Notes under the pieces: generated by a model
Databases searched by the model: none
What the model saw: only the letters and a program-made list of their open reading frames with translations
What the model was told of the DNA's origin: nothing
NCBI RefSeq assembly: GCF_002278925.1
Contig: NZ_NCJH01000022.1
Span: forward strand, 1-52,567
Reading direction: 5' to 3'
Length of the DNA stretch: 52,567 bases
Origin: Polaromonas sp. 39-63-25
GTDB lineage: Bacteria > Pseudomonadota > Gammaproteobacteria > Burkholderiales > Burkholderiaceae_C
Position numbers and translations under genes: made by a program
Shown: positions 43,911-51,787 of the stretch, one piece after another
Position numbering within the stretch: the stretch's first letter is position 1
Layout of the letters: every line of letters begins with the position of its first letter

Positions 43911-43943
43911 TTGACTCTATAGCAACTTTAGGTTGCTTAATAT
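43911..43943 (+). promoter_or_regulatory. PbrR-type promoter/operator of pbrA
   Basis: The -35 TTGACT (43911-43916) is followed after about 20 bp by an AT-rich -10 candidate, TTAATA (43937-43942). Between them CTATAGCAACTTTAGG resembles the imperfect dyad of PbrR/ZntR-type operators. The long spacer fits MerR-family activation. Confidence 0.75.
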
Positions 43944-43983
43944 CAAATCTACTAGAAACCCCGCCTCACAAACAGGAATCCCC

Positions 43984-46900
43984 ATGAGTCAAACGGCAAC
44001 TTCATCCTGCGGATGCAGTACATCGTCGAAGTCCGACACGGCTACTTATTACATCGACAACATGGACTGCAAAAACGAGGAGGCGATGATCCGCAAGAGC
44101 CTGGGCGCGCTTGACGGTGTGAGCGCCCTGGCATTCGACCTTAAACAACGGACGCTGGCGATTACGCACACCTTGCCCTCTCTCAGCGCCGTTGAAGATG
44201 CCTTGCGGAGCATCGGCATGCGACCGCAGAGGCGAGCCGCTGGCCTGACCAAGACGCTCTACAGCATCGAGAACATGGACTGCCCAAGCGAAGAGGCTTT
44301 GATTCGCTCCCACCTCGGAAAACTTGACGGCATAGAAGCGCTCGAATTCGATCTCAACCAACGCACGCTCGTGGTGACCCATGATGAGCAAGCCCGCTCC
44401 AAAATGGAATCGGTGTTGGCTGCCATCGGTATGAAGGCCAAGGCTCAGGCCGACGGCGCTCCATCCTCTGACGACCGAGTGGTGTTTCAGATTGACAACA
44501 TGGATTCCCGCTCTGAAGAAGCCATGATCCGGGAGCGTTTGGGGCAGCTGGACGGCGTAAAAACACTGGAATTTGACCTCCCGGAACGCAAGCTGGCCGT
44601 GACCTTGAACGCTGCAGCACCGGCGTCGATGGAGGCCGCTTTGGCGTCGATCGGCATGCGCGCCAAGCGGGCGGAGTCCGTGCAAGCACAGGTTGCCCCT
44701 GCTGTGACGGTAGCGCCTGACCGCGCGCCGGTGGCCCAGGCCGCCAAGGCCGGCAATGGGGTCACAGTCAGCTACCGTATCGAAAACATGGACTGCCCCA
44801 CCGAGGAGGCCTTGATTCGTGATCGCCTGGGCAAGGTCAGCGGCGTTGCCAAGCTCGAGTTCAACCTGATGCAACGCGTGCTGACTGTTGACCACACCCT
44901 CCCTTCCTCCGAACCCATAGAGCAGGCTCTGGCCGCGATCGGCATGAAGGCGCAGCGCCAAGGTGCGGCCGGCGGCACCACGACAGTACTGCAGATCGCC
45001 AAGATGGATTGCCCGACCGAAGAAGGACTCATCCGAGGCAAGTTGGAGGGCATGACAGGGATCGCCGGCTTGCAGTTCAATCTGATGCAGCGCACCTTGA
45101 CGGTCCAGCATTCACCTGAGGCCATTGCCCAAGCCGTCAAAGCCATCGAGTCGCTGGGATATGAGACGGTGGTGCAAACCACGGATGAACCACGTGATGC
45201 GTACTCGCCGGCGCCGAAGACCAACTGGCTGCCGATGATTTTTTCTGGGGTGGCGGCTGTACTGGCCGAAGTCGTCTACTGGGCCAACGGCGGCAACCAC
45301 TGGGTGGTGGTCGCGCTCGCTCTGGTGTCCATCGCCACCGGCGGGCTCAGCACCTACAAAAAGGGCTGGATTGCGCTGAAAAATCTCAACCTGAACATGA
45401 ACGCGCTCATGTCCATTGCGGTGACCGGCGCCATGGCAATCGGACACTGGCCCGAAGCAGCGATGGTAATGTTCCTGTTCGCGCTGGCGGAGGTGATCGA
45501 AGCCAAGTCACTGGACCGCGCCCGCAATGCGATCCGCGGCCTCATGGAGCTGACACCGGCCACCGCCACCGTCCGCCAGGCCGACGGCGCCTGGTTGGAA
45601 GTGCCGGCCAAGGAGGTTGCCCTGCAGGCTGTGGTACGGGTCAAGCCCGGAGAGCGCATTGCCTTGGACGGCATCATCGCCTCGGGCAGTTCCGCGATCA
45701 ACCAGGCCCCCATCACTGGTGAGAGCCTGCCAGTCGAGAAAGCCGAGGGCGACCAGGTCTTTGCCGGCACCATCAATGAGACTGGCTCCTTCGAGTACAA
45801 GGTTACCGCTGCCGCCAATAACTCGACGCTGGCACGCATCATCCACGCCGTCGAGTCGGCCCAAGGTAGCCGCGCGCCGACCCAGCGTTTCGTCGACCAA
45901 TTCGCCAAGGTCTACACACCCGCCGTTTTCGCGGTGGCGCTGCTGGTGGCGGTGGTCCCGCCCTTGGCCATGGACGGACTCTGGCTTGACTGGATCTACA
46001 AGGCGCTTGTGCTGCTGGTGATCGCCTGTCCCTGCGCCCTGGTCATTTCCACCCCGGTCACCATCGTCAGCGGCCTAGCCGCCGCAGCGCGGCGCGGCAT
46101 CCTGATCAAGGGCGGTGTTTACCTGGAGGGGGGGCGCAAGCTCAAGGTGTTGGCCCTGGACAAGACAGGAACCCTGACCCACGGCAAGCCCGAGCAGACC
46201 GATTTCGTTACGCTGAGCGGCGACCAGCCAATGGTGCAGCGCTGGGCGGCCAGCCTGGCCGCGCGCTCGGACCATCCCGTGTCCCAGGCCATTGCCAGGC
46301 ATGCCAAGCAAGCCGCAACGCAGGCCCTGGAGGTGCAAGACTTCAAGGCGCTGCCCGGGCGGGGCGTCAGCGGGCAGATCGCAGGCACTTTGCTACACCT
46401 GGGCAACCATCGACTGACCCAGGAGCGCGGCTTGAGCACGCCAGCGTTGCAGTCGACGCTGGAGGGATTGGAGCGCCAAGGCAAGACAGCGGTCATGCTG
46501 ATGAACGAGTCGGTGGTGCTGGGGATTTTTGCCGTGGCGGACACGGTCAAGGACAGCAGCAAGAAGGCTATCGCGGACCTTCACGCCATGGGCGTGCGCA
46601 CCGTGATGCTGACCGGCGACAACCAGCACACAGCCAACGCGATCGCCGCCCAGGTCGGCATCGATGAGGCCCGGGGTGACCAGCTTCCCGAGGACAAGCT
46701 GCGCACCATTGAAGGCCTGGCGGGCGGCCAGGGCCAGGTCGGCATGGTCGGCGACGGCATCAACGATTCGCCGGCGCTGGCGCGCGCAGACATCGGTTTC
46801 GCCATGGGCGCCGCCGGCACCGACACCGCCATCGAGACGGCCGACGTCGCCCTGATGGATGACGACCTGCGCAAGATCCCCGCGTTCATCCGGCTCTCGC

Positions 46901-47082
46901 AGAAGACCGCGCAGGTGCTCACGCAGAACATCGTCTTGGCTCTGGGGATCAAGGTGGTCTTTGTGGCGTTGACATTCACTGGTCAAGCCACCATGTGGAT
47001 GGCGGTATTTGCCGACATGGGAGCGAGTCTGCTGGTCGTCTTCAACGGCTTGCGCTTGCTGGGAAAGAAAGATGCAGCGTGA
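43984..47082 (+). CDS. pbrA: Pb/Cd/Zn-translocating P1B-type ATPase with five N-terminal HMA domains
   Basis: This exports Pb(II), Cd(II) or Zn(II) from the cytoplasm. From ATG 43984 (AGGAA upstream) it has 1,032 residues, unusually long. A Cys/Ser head (SSCGCSTSSK) leads to five HMA-like domains, with motif Cys at 29, 100, 271 and 343 (NMDCPSEE type). The third repeat has Ser175 in NMDSRSEE. The pump core follows: TGES, CPCALVIS, DKTGTLTHG, SDHPVSQ and GDGINDSPAL. MDC..EE motifs with CPC fit the divalent P1B group. An ATG further upstream (43933) overlaps the promoter and is not used. Confidence 0.93.
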   Translation: MSQTATSSCGCSTSSKSDTATYYIDNMDCKNEEAMIRKSLGALDGVSALAFDLKQRTLAITHTLPSLSAVEDALRSIGMRPQRRAAGLTKTLYSIENMDCPSEEALIRSHLGKLDGIEALEFDLNQRTLVVTHDEQARSKMESVLAAIGMKAKAQADGAPSSDDRVVFQIDNMDSRSEEAMIRERLGQLDGVKTLEFDLPERKLAVTLNAAAPASMEAALASIGMRAKRAESVQAQVAPAVTVAPDRAPVAQAAKAGNGVTVSYRIENMDCPTEEALIRDRLGKVSGVAKLEFNLMQRVLTVDHTLPSSEPIEQALAAIGMKAQRQGAAGGTTTVLQIAKMDCPTEEGLIRGKLEGMTGIAGLQFNLMQRTLTVQHSPEAIAQAVKAIESLGYETVVQTTDEPRDAYSPAPKTNWLPMIFSGVAAVLAEVVYWANGGNHWVVVALALVSIATGGLSTYKKGWIALKNLNLNMNALMSIAVTGAMAIGHWPEAAMVMFLFALAEVIEAKSLDRARNAIRGLMELTPATATVRQADGAWLEVPAKEVALQAVVRVKPGERIALDGIIASGSSAINQAPITGESLPVEKAEGDQVFAGTINETGSFEYKVTAAANNSTLARIIHAVESAQGSRAPTQRFVDQFAKVYTPAVFAVALLVAVVPPLAMDGLWLDWIYKALVLLVIACPCALVISTPVTIVSGLAAAARRGILIKGGVYLEGGRKLKVLALDKTGTLTHGKPEQTDFVTLSGDQPMVQRWAASLAARSDHPVSQAIARHAKQAATQALEVQDFKALPGRGVSGQIAGTLLHLGNHRLTQERGLSTPALQSTLEGLERQGKTAVMLMNESVVLGIFAVADTVKDSSKKAIADLHAMGVRTVMLTGDNQHTANAIAAQVGIDEARGDQLPEDKLRTIEGLAGGQGQVGMVGDGINDSPALARADIGFAMGAAGTDTAIETADVALMDDDLRKIPAFIRLSQKTAQVLTQNIVLALGIKVVFVALTFTGQATMWMAVFADMGASLLVVFNGLRLLGKKDAA

Positions 47083-47113
47083 TTGAACTCAGTTCTGCGT
47101 GCTGCGGTCGGTC

Positions 47114-47719
47114 ATGGACCTGAAGCTCGCCCTCTACGACTGGTATGGCTGGAACCGCGACTTGTTCCAGGCGATCAACGGCAGCCTGCCCGAATCAGCC
47201 GCGTTTCTGGCGCACATGGGCAGCGCGCTGGGCAGCTATTGGGCTGCGCCCCTGATGTTCGCCGCCCTGGTGGTCTGGGCGCTGTGGGCCGGTACCCAGG
47301 GTCAGCACGTGTTTGCCAAACGGATCTCCGCCCAGGCGCAGCGCTTCGGCTGGGCTTGCCTTCTGGCCTTGGCAGTCGCAAGCCTGCTGAAGTGGGGGGT
47401 TGATTGGGCTCGGCCAGCCACCGATTTGGGAGCCGTCGCTCGGGTTTTAGCGCCCGTCGAGCCGAGGCACAGTTTCCCCAGCGGCCATGCTGTGTATGCC
47501 GCACTGGTCCTGGCGGCTCTTTGGCCAATCTCGAACAAATTCGCTCGGCCTGTGCTGATCGCTGCGCTGCTCTGGGCGGGTTGGGGACGTATTGCCATGG
47601 GAGCCCATTTCCCCGCCGACGTCCTGGGCGGCTGGCTGGTGGGACTGCTCTGTTTCGCGGTTGCCGCCGCATTCACGGGCAGAACAAAAACATTTTCAAC
47701 CTTCGAGAAGACCTCATGA
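47114..47719 (+). CDS. pbrB: PAP2-type phosphatase PbrB
   Basis: This membrane phosphatase has 201 residues from ATG 47114. The three PAP2 motifs are present: KWGVDWARP, the PSGH motif in RHSFPSGHAVYA, and GRIAMGAHFPADVLGG. In Cupriavidus lead resistance PbrB releases inorganic phosphate, which precipitates the exported Pb(II) in the periplasm. It lies 31 bases after pbrA, and its stop overlaps the pbrC start as ATGA. Undecaprenyl-diphosphate phosphatase activity is the general family alternative. Confidence 0.88.
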   Translation: MDLKLALYDWYGWNRDLFQAINGSLPESAAFLAHMGSALGSYWAAPLMFAALVVWALWAGTQGQHVFAKRISAQAQRFGWACLLALAVASLLKWGVDWARPATDLGAVARVLAPVEPRHSFPSGHAVYAALVLAALWPISNKFARPVLIAALLWAGWGRIAMGAHFPADVLGGWLVGLLCFAVAAAFTGRTKTFSTFEKTS

Positions 47720-48252
47720 CTGCTACAAAAACGCGCTACACCTTCAAGGAGCGTTTGGTCACCGGCTGGATCTGGTGGTGTCTGGGCGGGGCGATTGCGC
47801 TGGGGGACTTCGCCACCAAGCAACTGGTGCGCATGACCATGCCACAGGGGGATCAGATACCGCTCACTGGTTTCTTCAACCTGGTGCATGCCAGCAATGC
47901 TGGCGCCGCTTTCAGCATACTGGCGGGCGCTGGCGGATGGCAACGGTATTTCTTCACCGTTATTGCCGTAGTCATTTCTGCCTGGCTGGTATGGATGCTC
48001 AGTTCGGCACTGACTCGCATTGAGGCTCTAGCGTACAGCCTGGTACTGGGTGGCGCGATCGGTAATGCCGCAGATCGGATCATGTATGGCGTGGTCACTG
48101 ATTTCCTGGATTTCCATTGGCGTAACTGGCACTGGCCCGCCTTCAACTTGGCCGACGTGGCTATTTGTGTCGGCGCCCTGGCGCTGATAACCGCTGCCTT
48201 CTTGGGCACGGCCGGACGGGCAGAACCGGAACACATGAACGATTCTCCTTGA
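47716..48252 (+). CDS. pbrC: LspA-type prolipoprotein signal peptidase PbrC
   Basis: The inner-membrane aspartic peptidase has 178 residues. Four spans carry the LspA hallmarks: GDFATKQLV, FNLVHASNAGAAFSI and the two catalytic Asp regions GNAADRIMYGVVTDFLDFH and FNLADVAICVG. It resembles housekeeping LspA, but the pbr position marks it as PbrC, which in Cupriavidus is encoded with pbrB. Coupled to pbrB by ATGA. Confidence 0.9.
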   Translation: MTATKTRYTFKERLVTGWIWWCLGGAIALGDFATKQLVRMTMPQGDQIPLTGFFNLVHASNAGAAFSILAGAGGWQRYFFTVIAVVISAWLVWMLSSALTRIEALAYSLVLGGAIGNAADRIMYGVVTDFLDFHWRNWHWPAFNLADVAICVGALALITAAFLGTAGRAEPEHMNDSP

Positions 48253-48505
48253 GGGCGTGGAGGTTAAAGCGGCTGTTTGAAACGATGCAACCGAAAGATC
48301 GACCGCCTTGGTCAACAAGATGACTGATTCCACAGCTGGGGACCGCACCTCCTTTCCTTTCCCGAGGATTGAATTCAGGCGCTGATCTTCACCATGCGTG
48401 TGGACATTTTTGTGTCGCTCTGGGTAGTGATAGGTATTGGCAGGCTAGTCGCAGGACCGATGTCAGGCTGGCACACAAACTAATTAGTCCGACTGTAGCT
48501 AAAAT

Positions 48506-48524
48506 GATAATGATTCATATTCTC
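48506..48524. promoter_or_regulatory. Fur-box-like sequence before pbrT
   Basis: GATAATGATTCATATTCTC matches the 19-bp Fur consensus at 14 of 19 positions, with the first nine identical. It lies 11 bases ahead of the ATG, where a bound repressor would block transcription or translation. About 250 bases between pbrC and this site hold nothing else I recognise. Confidence 0.55.
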
Positions 48525-48535
48525 ACTACAAAAAA

Positions 48536-50488
48536 ATGAAATTGCTTACTCTCCTCGGTGGAAGATCCCTGGCGATCGCGACGGTGCTCGTTATGGCGTC
48601 GTTATCGCCAGCTTGGGCCGCAGGCTCGCCTGTAAGCGATAAAGCGAAGCAGACTTGGCAGTTACTCGACTATGTTGCCGTCGACTACGGAAACGCAGTG
48701 CGCGATGGCAAGGTCGAGCAAGCCGCAGAATACGAAGAGATGAAGGAATTCGCTGCGACCGCAGCGCAGCAGCTCACTGGGCTTCCAGGCACGCCAATGC
48801 TTCCCGAGCTTCAGCGCCAAGCATCGAAGCTGATCGAGCTCATTGCGAGCAAGGCCGACCCGAAAGCGGTGGCAGAGGCCGCCCATGCGATGGCCGCGGC
48901 ATTGCTAAAGGCTTATCCATTTCCGGTTTCTCCCACTAAGGCGCCGGATCTTACGCGCGGCGCTATGCTTTTTCAGTCCAACTGCGCGGCATGCCACGGC
49001 GAACGTGGCGCGGGCAATGGTCCCCTTGGAGCACGGCTCGAGCCAGCGCCTACGGCCTTCACGGACCGGGATCGGGCCCGCAATCGATCGCCGTTCGCGC
49101 TGTACCAAGTCATGACCCAAGGCGTTCAAGGTACGGCCATGGCGAGCTTCAGGGAAAGTTTGTCCGACGACGATCGTTGGGCCCTGGCCTTCTTCGTGGG
49201 TGGGCTTTCTTACTCCGATGCCGATCGCTCGGCGGGTGCGACGCAGTGGAAAAACGACCGGCGTGCCAGACAGGCCGTGGCCGGTCTGGAGGCGGTCTCC
49301 CAGCTTTCTGAGAGTTCCTTGGCTGTCAAATTGGATCCGGGAACCGCACCGTTGATCGTCGCCCATCTGCGCGCCCATCCAGGGGACGCCGCAGCTTCGC
49401 AGCAGGGTACGGCGGCGACCAAGGCCAAGCTTCAAGAAAGCCTGGCAGCCTTCACGCAGGGTGATCGCCAACGGGCAAGTAAATTGGCCTTGTCGGCGTA
49501 TCTGGACGGCTTCGAACCGTTGGAACCGTCGCTCAGGGCTCGCGATGCAGCCTTGTTGACCCAGATCGAGACCGCTATGGGGGCGTACCGGAACGCCCTC
49601 GGCGCCGGGGACCGAGCCAAGGGCGAGGAAGCCGAACAATCGCTTCAGTCGCTGCTGGACCAAGCGGAGACGGCCCTGCAGCCCAGTGACAACGATGCGC
49701 TCACGACCTTTTTGGCGGCGTTGACGATTCTTCTGCGCGAGGGCCTAGAGGCACTGCTTATCGTGGTCGCGATGATCGCATTCCTGCGAAAGGCCAAGCG
49801 TCCCGATGTCTTGCGCTACGTGCACGCCGGTTGGACACTGGCCCTCGCGGCTGGCGGTCTCACCTGGTTCGCTGCAACCTACCTTGTCAGCGTAAGCGGC
49901 GCGAGCCGTGAACTCACCGAGGGATTCTCTTCATTGTTTGCCGCCGTCGTGCTGCTCGGCGTCGGCATCTGGATGCACCAGAAGAGCGTTGCAGGGCGCT
50001 GGCAAATCTACCTCAATGAAAAGCTGTCGCACGCGCTGAACCAGCGAACAGCGTGGTTCCTTTTTTCACTAGCATTCATTGCGGTCTACCGCGAGGTCTT
50101 CGAGACCGTGCTGTTCTTCGCCGCGTTATGGACAGAGGACAACGGACTGCCACTGTTGGCGGGACTCGGGATCGGTTCGGCTTTACTGGCATTGCTCTCC
50201 GTGGTCCTTCTGCGTACCAGTGCACGCCTGCCAATTGGAAAGTTCTTTGCGATAAGTTCTTTGCTCATCGCAGTATTGGCAATCGTGCTGGCTGGCAAAG
50301 GTGTGGCCGGGCTCCAAGAAGCCGGCCTCCTGAGCTTCTATCCGGCTCCCATACCACGCGTTGAACTTCTTGGGATCTATCCTTCTTGGCAAACTGTGTT
50401 TGCCCAACTCGCTGTTCTGATCATTGCCGTTGGAGGCTTCATTGTGAATCTGCGGCCAACCAAGGTGTCCCAGCGTCCATCGGCCTGA
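48536..50488 (+). CDS. pbrT: PbrT-like metal permease with cytochrome c domain
   Basis: This is an FTR1-family (iron/lead) uptake permease of 650 residues with a signal peptide ending near PAWAAGS. The periplasmic part includes a c-type heme site, SNCAACHGERG (about residues 149-159), and a long helical stretch. The C-terminal permease has seven spans with two REXXE-type motifs: LREGLEALL (about 400) and YREVFETVLFF (about 519). In Cupriavidus, pbrT is Pb(II) uptake; related proteins take up iron. No good ribosome site precedes the ATG. A Fur-like site just upstream points to iron control. Confidence 0.87.
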   Translation: MKLLTLLGGRSLAIATVLVMASLSPAWAAGSPVSDKAKQTWQLLDYVAVDYGNAVRDGKVEQAAEYEEMKEFAATAAQQLTGLPGTPMLPELQRQASKLIELIASKADPKAVAEAAHAMAAALLKAYPFPVSPTKAPDLTRGAMLFQSNCAACHGERGAGNGPLGARLEPAPTAFTDRDRARNRSPFALYQVMTQGVQGTAMASFRESLSDDDRWALAFFVGGLSYSDADRSAGATQWKNDRRARQAVAGLEAVSQLSESSLAVKLDPGTAPLIVAHLRAHPGDAAASQQGTAATKAKLQESLAAFTQGDRQRASKLALSAYLDGFEPLEPSLRARDAALLTQIETAMGAYRNALGAGDRAKGEEAEQSLQSLLDQAETALQPSDNDALTTFLAALTILLREGLEALLIVVAMIAFLRKAKRPDVLRYVHAGWTLALAAGGLTWFAATYLVSVSGASRELTEGFSSLFAAVVLLGVGIWMHQKSVAGRWQIYLNEKLSHALNQRTAWFLFSLAFIAVYREVFETVLFFAALWTEDNGLPLLAGLGIGSALLALLSVVLLRTSARLPIGKFFAISSLLIAVLAIVLAGKGVAGLQEAGLLSFYPAPIPRVELLGIYPSWQTVFAQLAVLIIAVGGFIVNLRPTKVSQRPSA

Positions 50489-50503
50489 CCCCGATCCCTG
50501 CGG

Positions 50504-50749
50504 ATGCCTCACACCAAAACCCTCTGGAGATCGCGAGAGGAACAGGCTTGGCTCGATGTGGCTCCGGTGGGCCGGGAATTTGGCAGCCCTGACTGTGAGC
50601 GTCTCGAAATCTTGGACCATTACGCGACGGACCGCCTGAGCAGCGACGAGGCCATGCGGCGACTCGGGCTGAAGAACCTGCAGGAGCTTCATCAACTGAT
50701 GCTGGCCGCACACTTGATAGTTCCCCGATTCAATGCCCAACAGCCATAG
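50504..50749 (+). CDS. 81-aa protein of unknown function
   Basis: The product starts MPHTKTLWRSREEQAWLDVA and contains LEILDHYATDRLSSDEAMRR then LGLKNLQELHQLMLAAHLIV. The latter resembles a short helix-turn-helix of UPF0175-type antitoxins, but I cannot confirm it. No toxin-like partner follows on this strand. It starts 15 bases after the pbrT stop. A relic of the same gene lies at about 32945. Confidence 0.6.
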   Translation: MPHTKTLWRSREEQAWLDVAPVGREFGSPDCERLEILDHYATDRLSSDEAMRRLGLKNLQELHQLMLAAHLIVPRFNAQQP

Positions 50750-50791
50750 ATAGGGCTATTAGGGGCAACCGGAGCGCAAGGATGGACCCGA

Positions 50792-51121
50792 TCAGGCGAA
50801 CTGAAGTTCAATCTTGCCGGCGCGGCGCCGTATCGGGCCGACCACGATCTTCACGTCGTGGCCCAGCCTGGCCACCAGCTCCAGCAGCTTGGCTTCACTG
50901 ACGCCGCGGAACTGGCCGCGCGTGATGCGCGAAACTTTGGACTGATCAATGCCCAGCAGCGTCGCCGCATCCTCTTGCGTCAGGCGGCGCGCCTTGATTG
51001 CACGAGCTATCTCGCCGGCCAGCTGGGACTTGCGCTGCATCTCGGCCGCGTCGGTGTAACCCAGGTCGGCGTAGACGTTGGTGCTGCCTTCTTCGATGGT
51101 GATTTCGCTGTGCTCATTCAT
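50792..51121 (-). CDS. Xre-family antitoxin
   Basis: From ATG 51121 the product is 109 residues. A lambda-repressor-like helix-turn-helix covers about residues 35-90 (RRLTQEDAATLLGIDQSKVS and RITRGQFRGVSEAKLLELVA). The N-terminus (NEHSEITIEEGSTNVYADLG) is typical of antitoxins of phage-derived HigBA systems. The start overlaps the toxin stop by 4 bases; toxin-first order is normal for higBA. It probably neutralises the toxin and represses the pair. Confidence 0.85.
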   Translation of the reverse strand: MNEHSEITIEEGSTNVYADLGYTDAAEMQRKSQLAGEIARAIKARRLTQEDAATLLGIDQSKVSRITRGQFRGVSEAKLLELVARLGHDVKIVVGPIRRRAGKIELQFA

Positions 51122-51501
51122 TTGCGTGCTCCTTGCTGTGCCTGCCAAACCTCAAAATCCTGCTTCGCGGCTTTCAGGCGAGTATTGATCAAGTCCAGAT
51201 CCGGCTTCGGCGTGGCGATGCCGCTTTTGGACTTCTTCTGAAAGCAGTGCAGCACATAGACCCAGCCGGCGAACTTGACGGTGTAGACGGCCCGGTAGGT
51301 ATCGCCCTGGTGGTCCTCGACCACCTCCAGCACGCCGGCCGAACCGAAACCCGTCATGACCTTGGCATCCTGGTGTTTGCCGCCGGCTTGGGCTAGGTCG
51401 ATGGCATGTCCAAAAACGTCTTTGACATCCTCCGGCATCCCATCGAGGTCGCGCTTGGCGGAACTGACCCATTTGATGGGCTTGCGGGCTTGCTTCGACA
51501 T
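51118..51501 (-). CDS. RelE/HigB-family toxin (Gp49-like)
   Basis: The 127 residues include KPIKWVSSAKRDLDGMPEDV, then LEVVEDHQGDTYRAVYTVKF and VYVLHCFQKKSKSGIATPKP. This is the pattern of phage-derived Gp49-like HigB toxins, which cleave mRNA on the ribosome. It is the first gene of the pair. Its start lies 8 bases downstream of a perfect palindrome likely to be the operator. Confidence 0.88.
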   Translation of the reverse strand: MSKQARKPIKWVSSAKRDLDGMPEDVKDVFGHAIDLAQAGGKHQDAKVMTGFGSAGVLEVVEDHQGDTYRAVYTVKFAGWVYVLHCFQKKSKSGIATPKPDLDLINTRLKAAKQDFEVWQAQQGARK

Positions 51502-51502
51502 C

Positions 51503-51529
51503 GCCTAAATTATGCCTGTTTAGGCATAA
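51503..51529. promoter_or_regulatory. nested palindromic operator of the toxin-antitoxin pair
   Basis: TTATGCCT-GTTT-AGGCATAA (51510-51529) is perfect over 8-bp arms. An overlapping dyad, GCCTAAA (51503-51509) with TTTAGGC (51519-51525), shares the AGGC. Both abut the toxin start codon at 51501, a typical autoregulatory position. Confidence 0.75.
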
Positions 51530-51737
51530 CCCCGTCAAACTTTGCGGGGACCAAATTTTGGCGGCCGCTGTTTCCGCCTGGGCGCATCACGCAAGCCAAT
51601 GGCGCCGAATGGGTGATTACGTCCGCCCCATACCAGCGCCCCGGCTCAACCAGCCCAAAATTTGCCTTCACATTCGATAATCCAGCATTACCCAACGTTA
51701 GCTTTATCGAAAAGCTCAACTTATTGACCTCATAAAT

Positions 51738-51762
51738 GGTATGTAATATCATGGTACATACC
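51738..51762. promoter_or_regulatory. inverted repeat upstream of kfrA
   Basis: GGTATGT and ACATACC are perfect 7-bp arms 11 bases apart, ending 25 bases before the kfrA ATG. Further GGTAC copies follow (CATACCACGGTACG). KfrA proteins bind repeats in their own promoter. Confidence 0.6.
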
Positions 51763-51787
51763 ACGGTACGAAATAAAGAGGTGAGCC

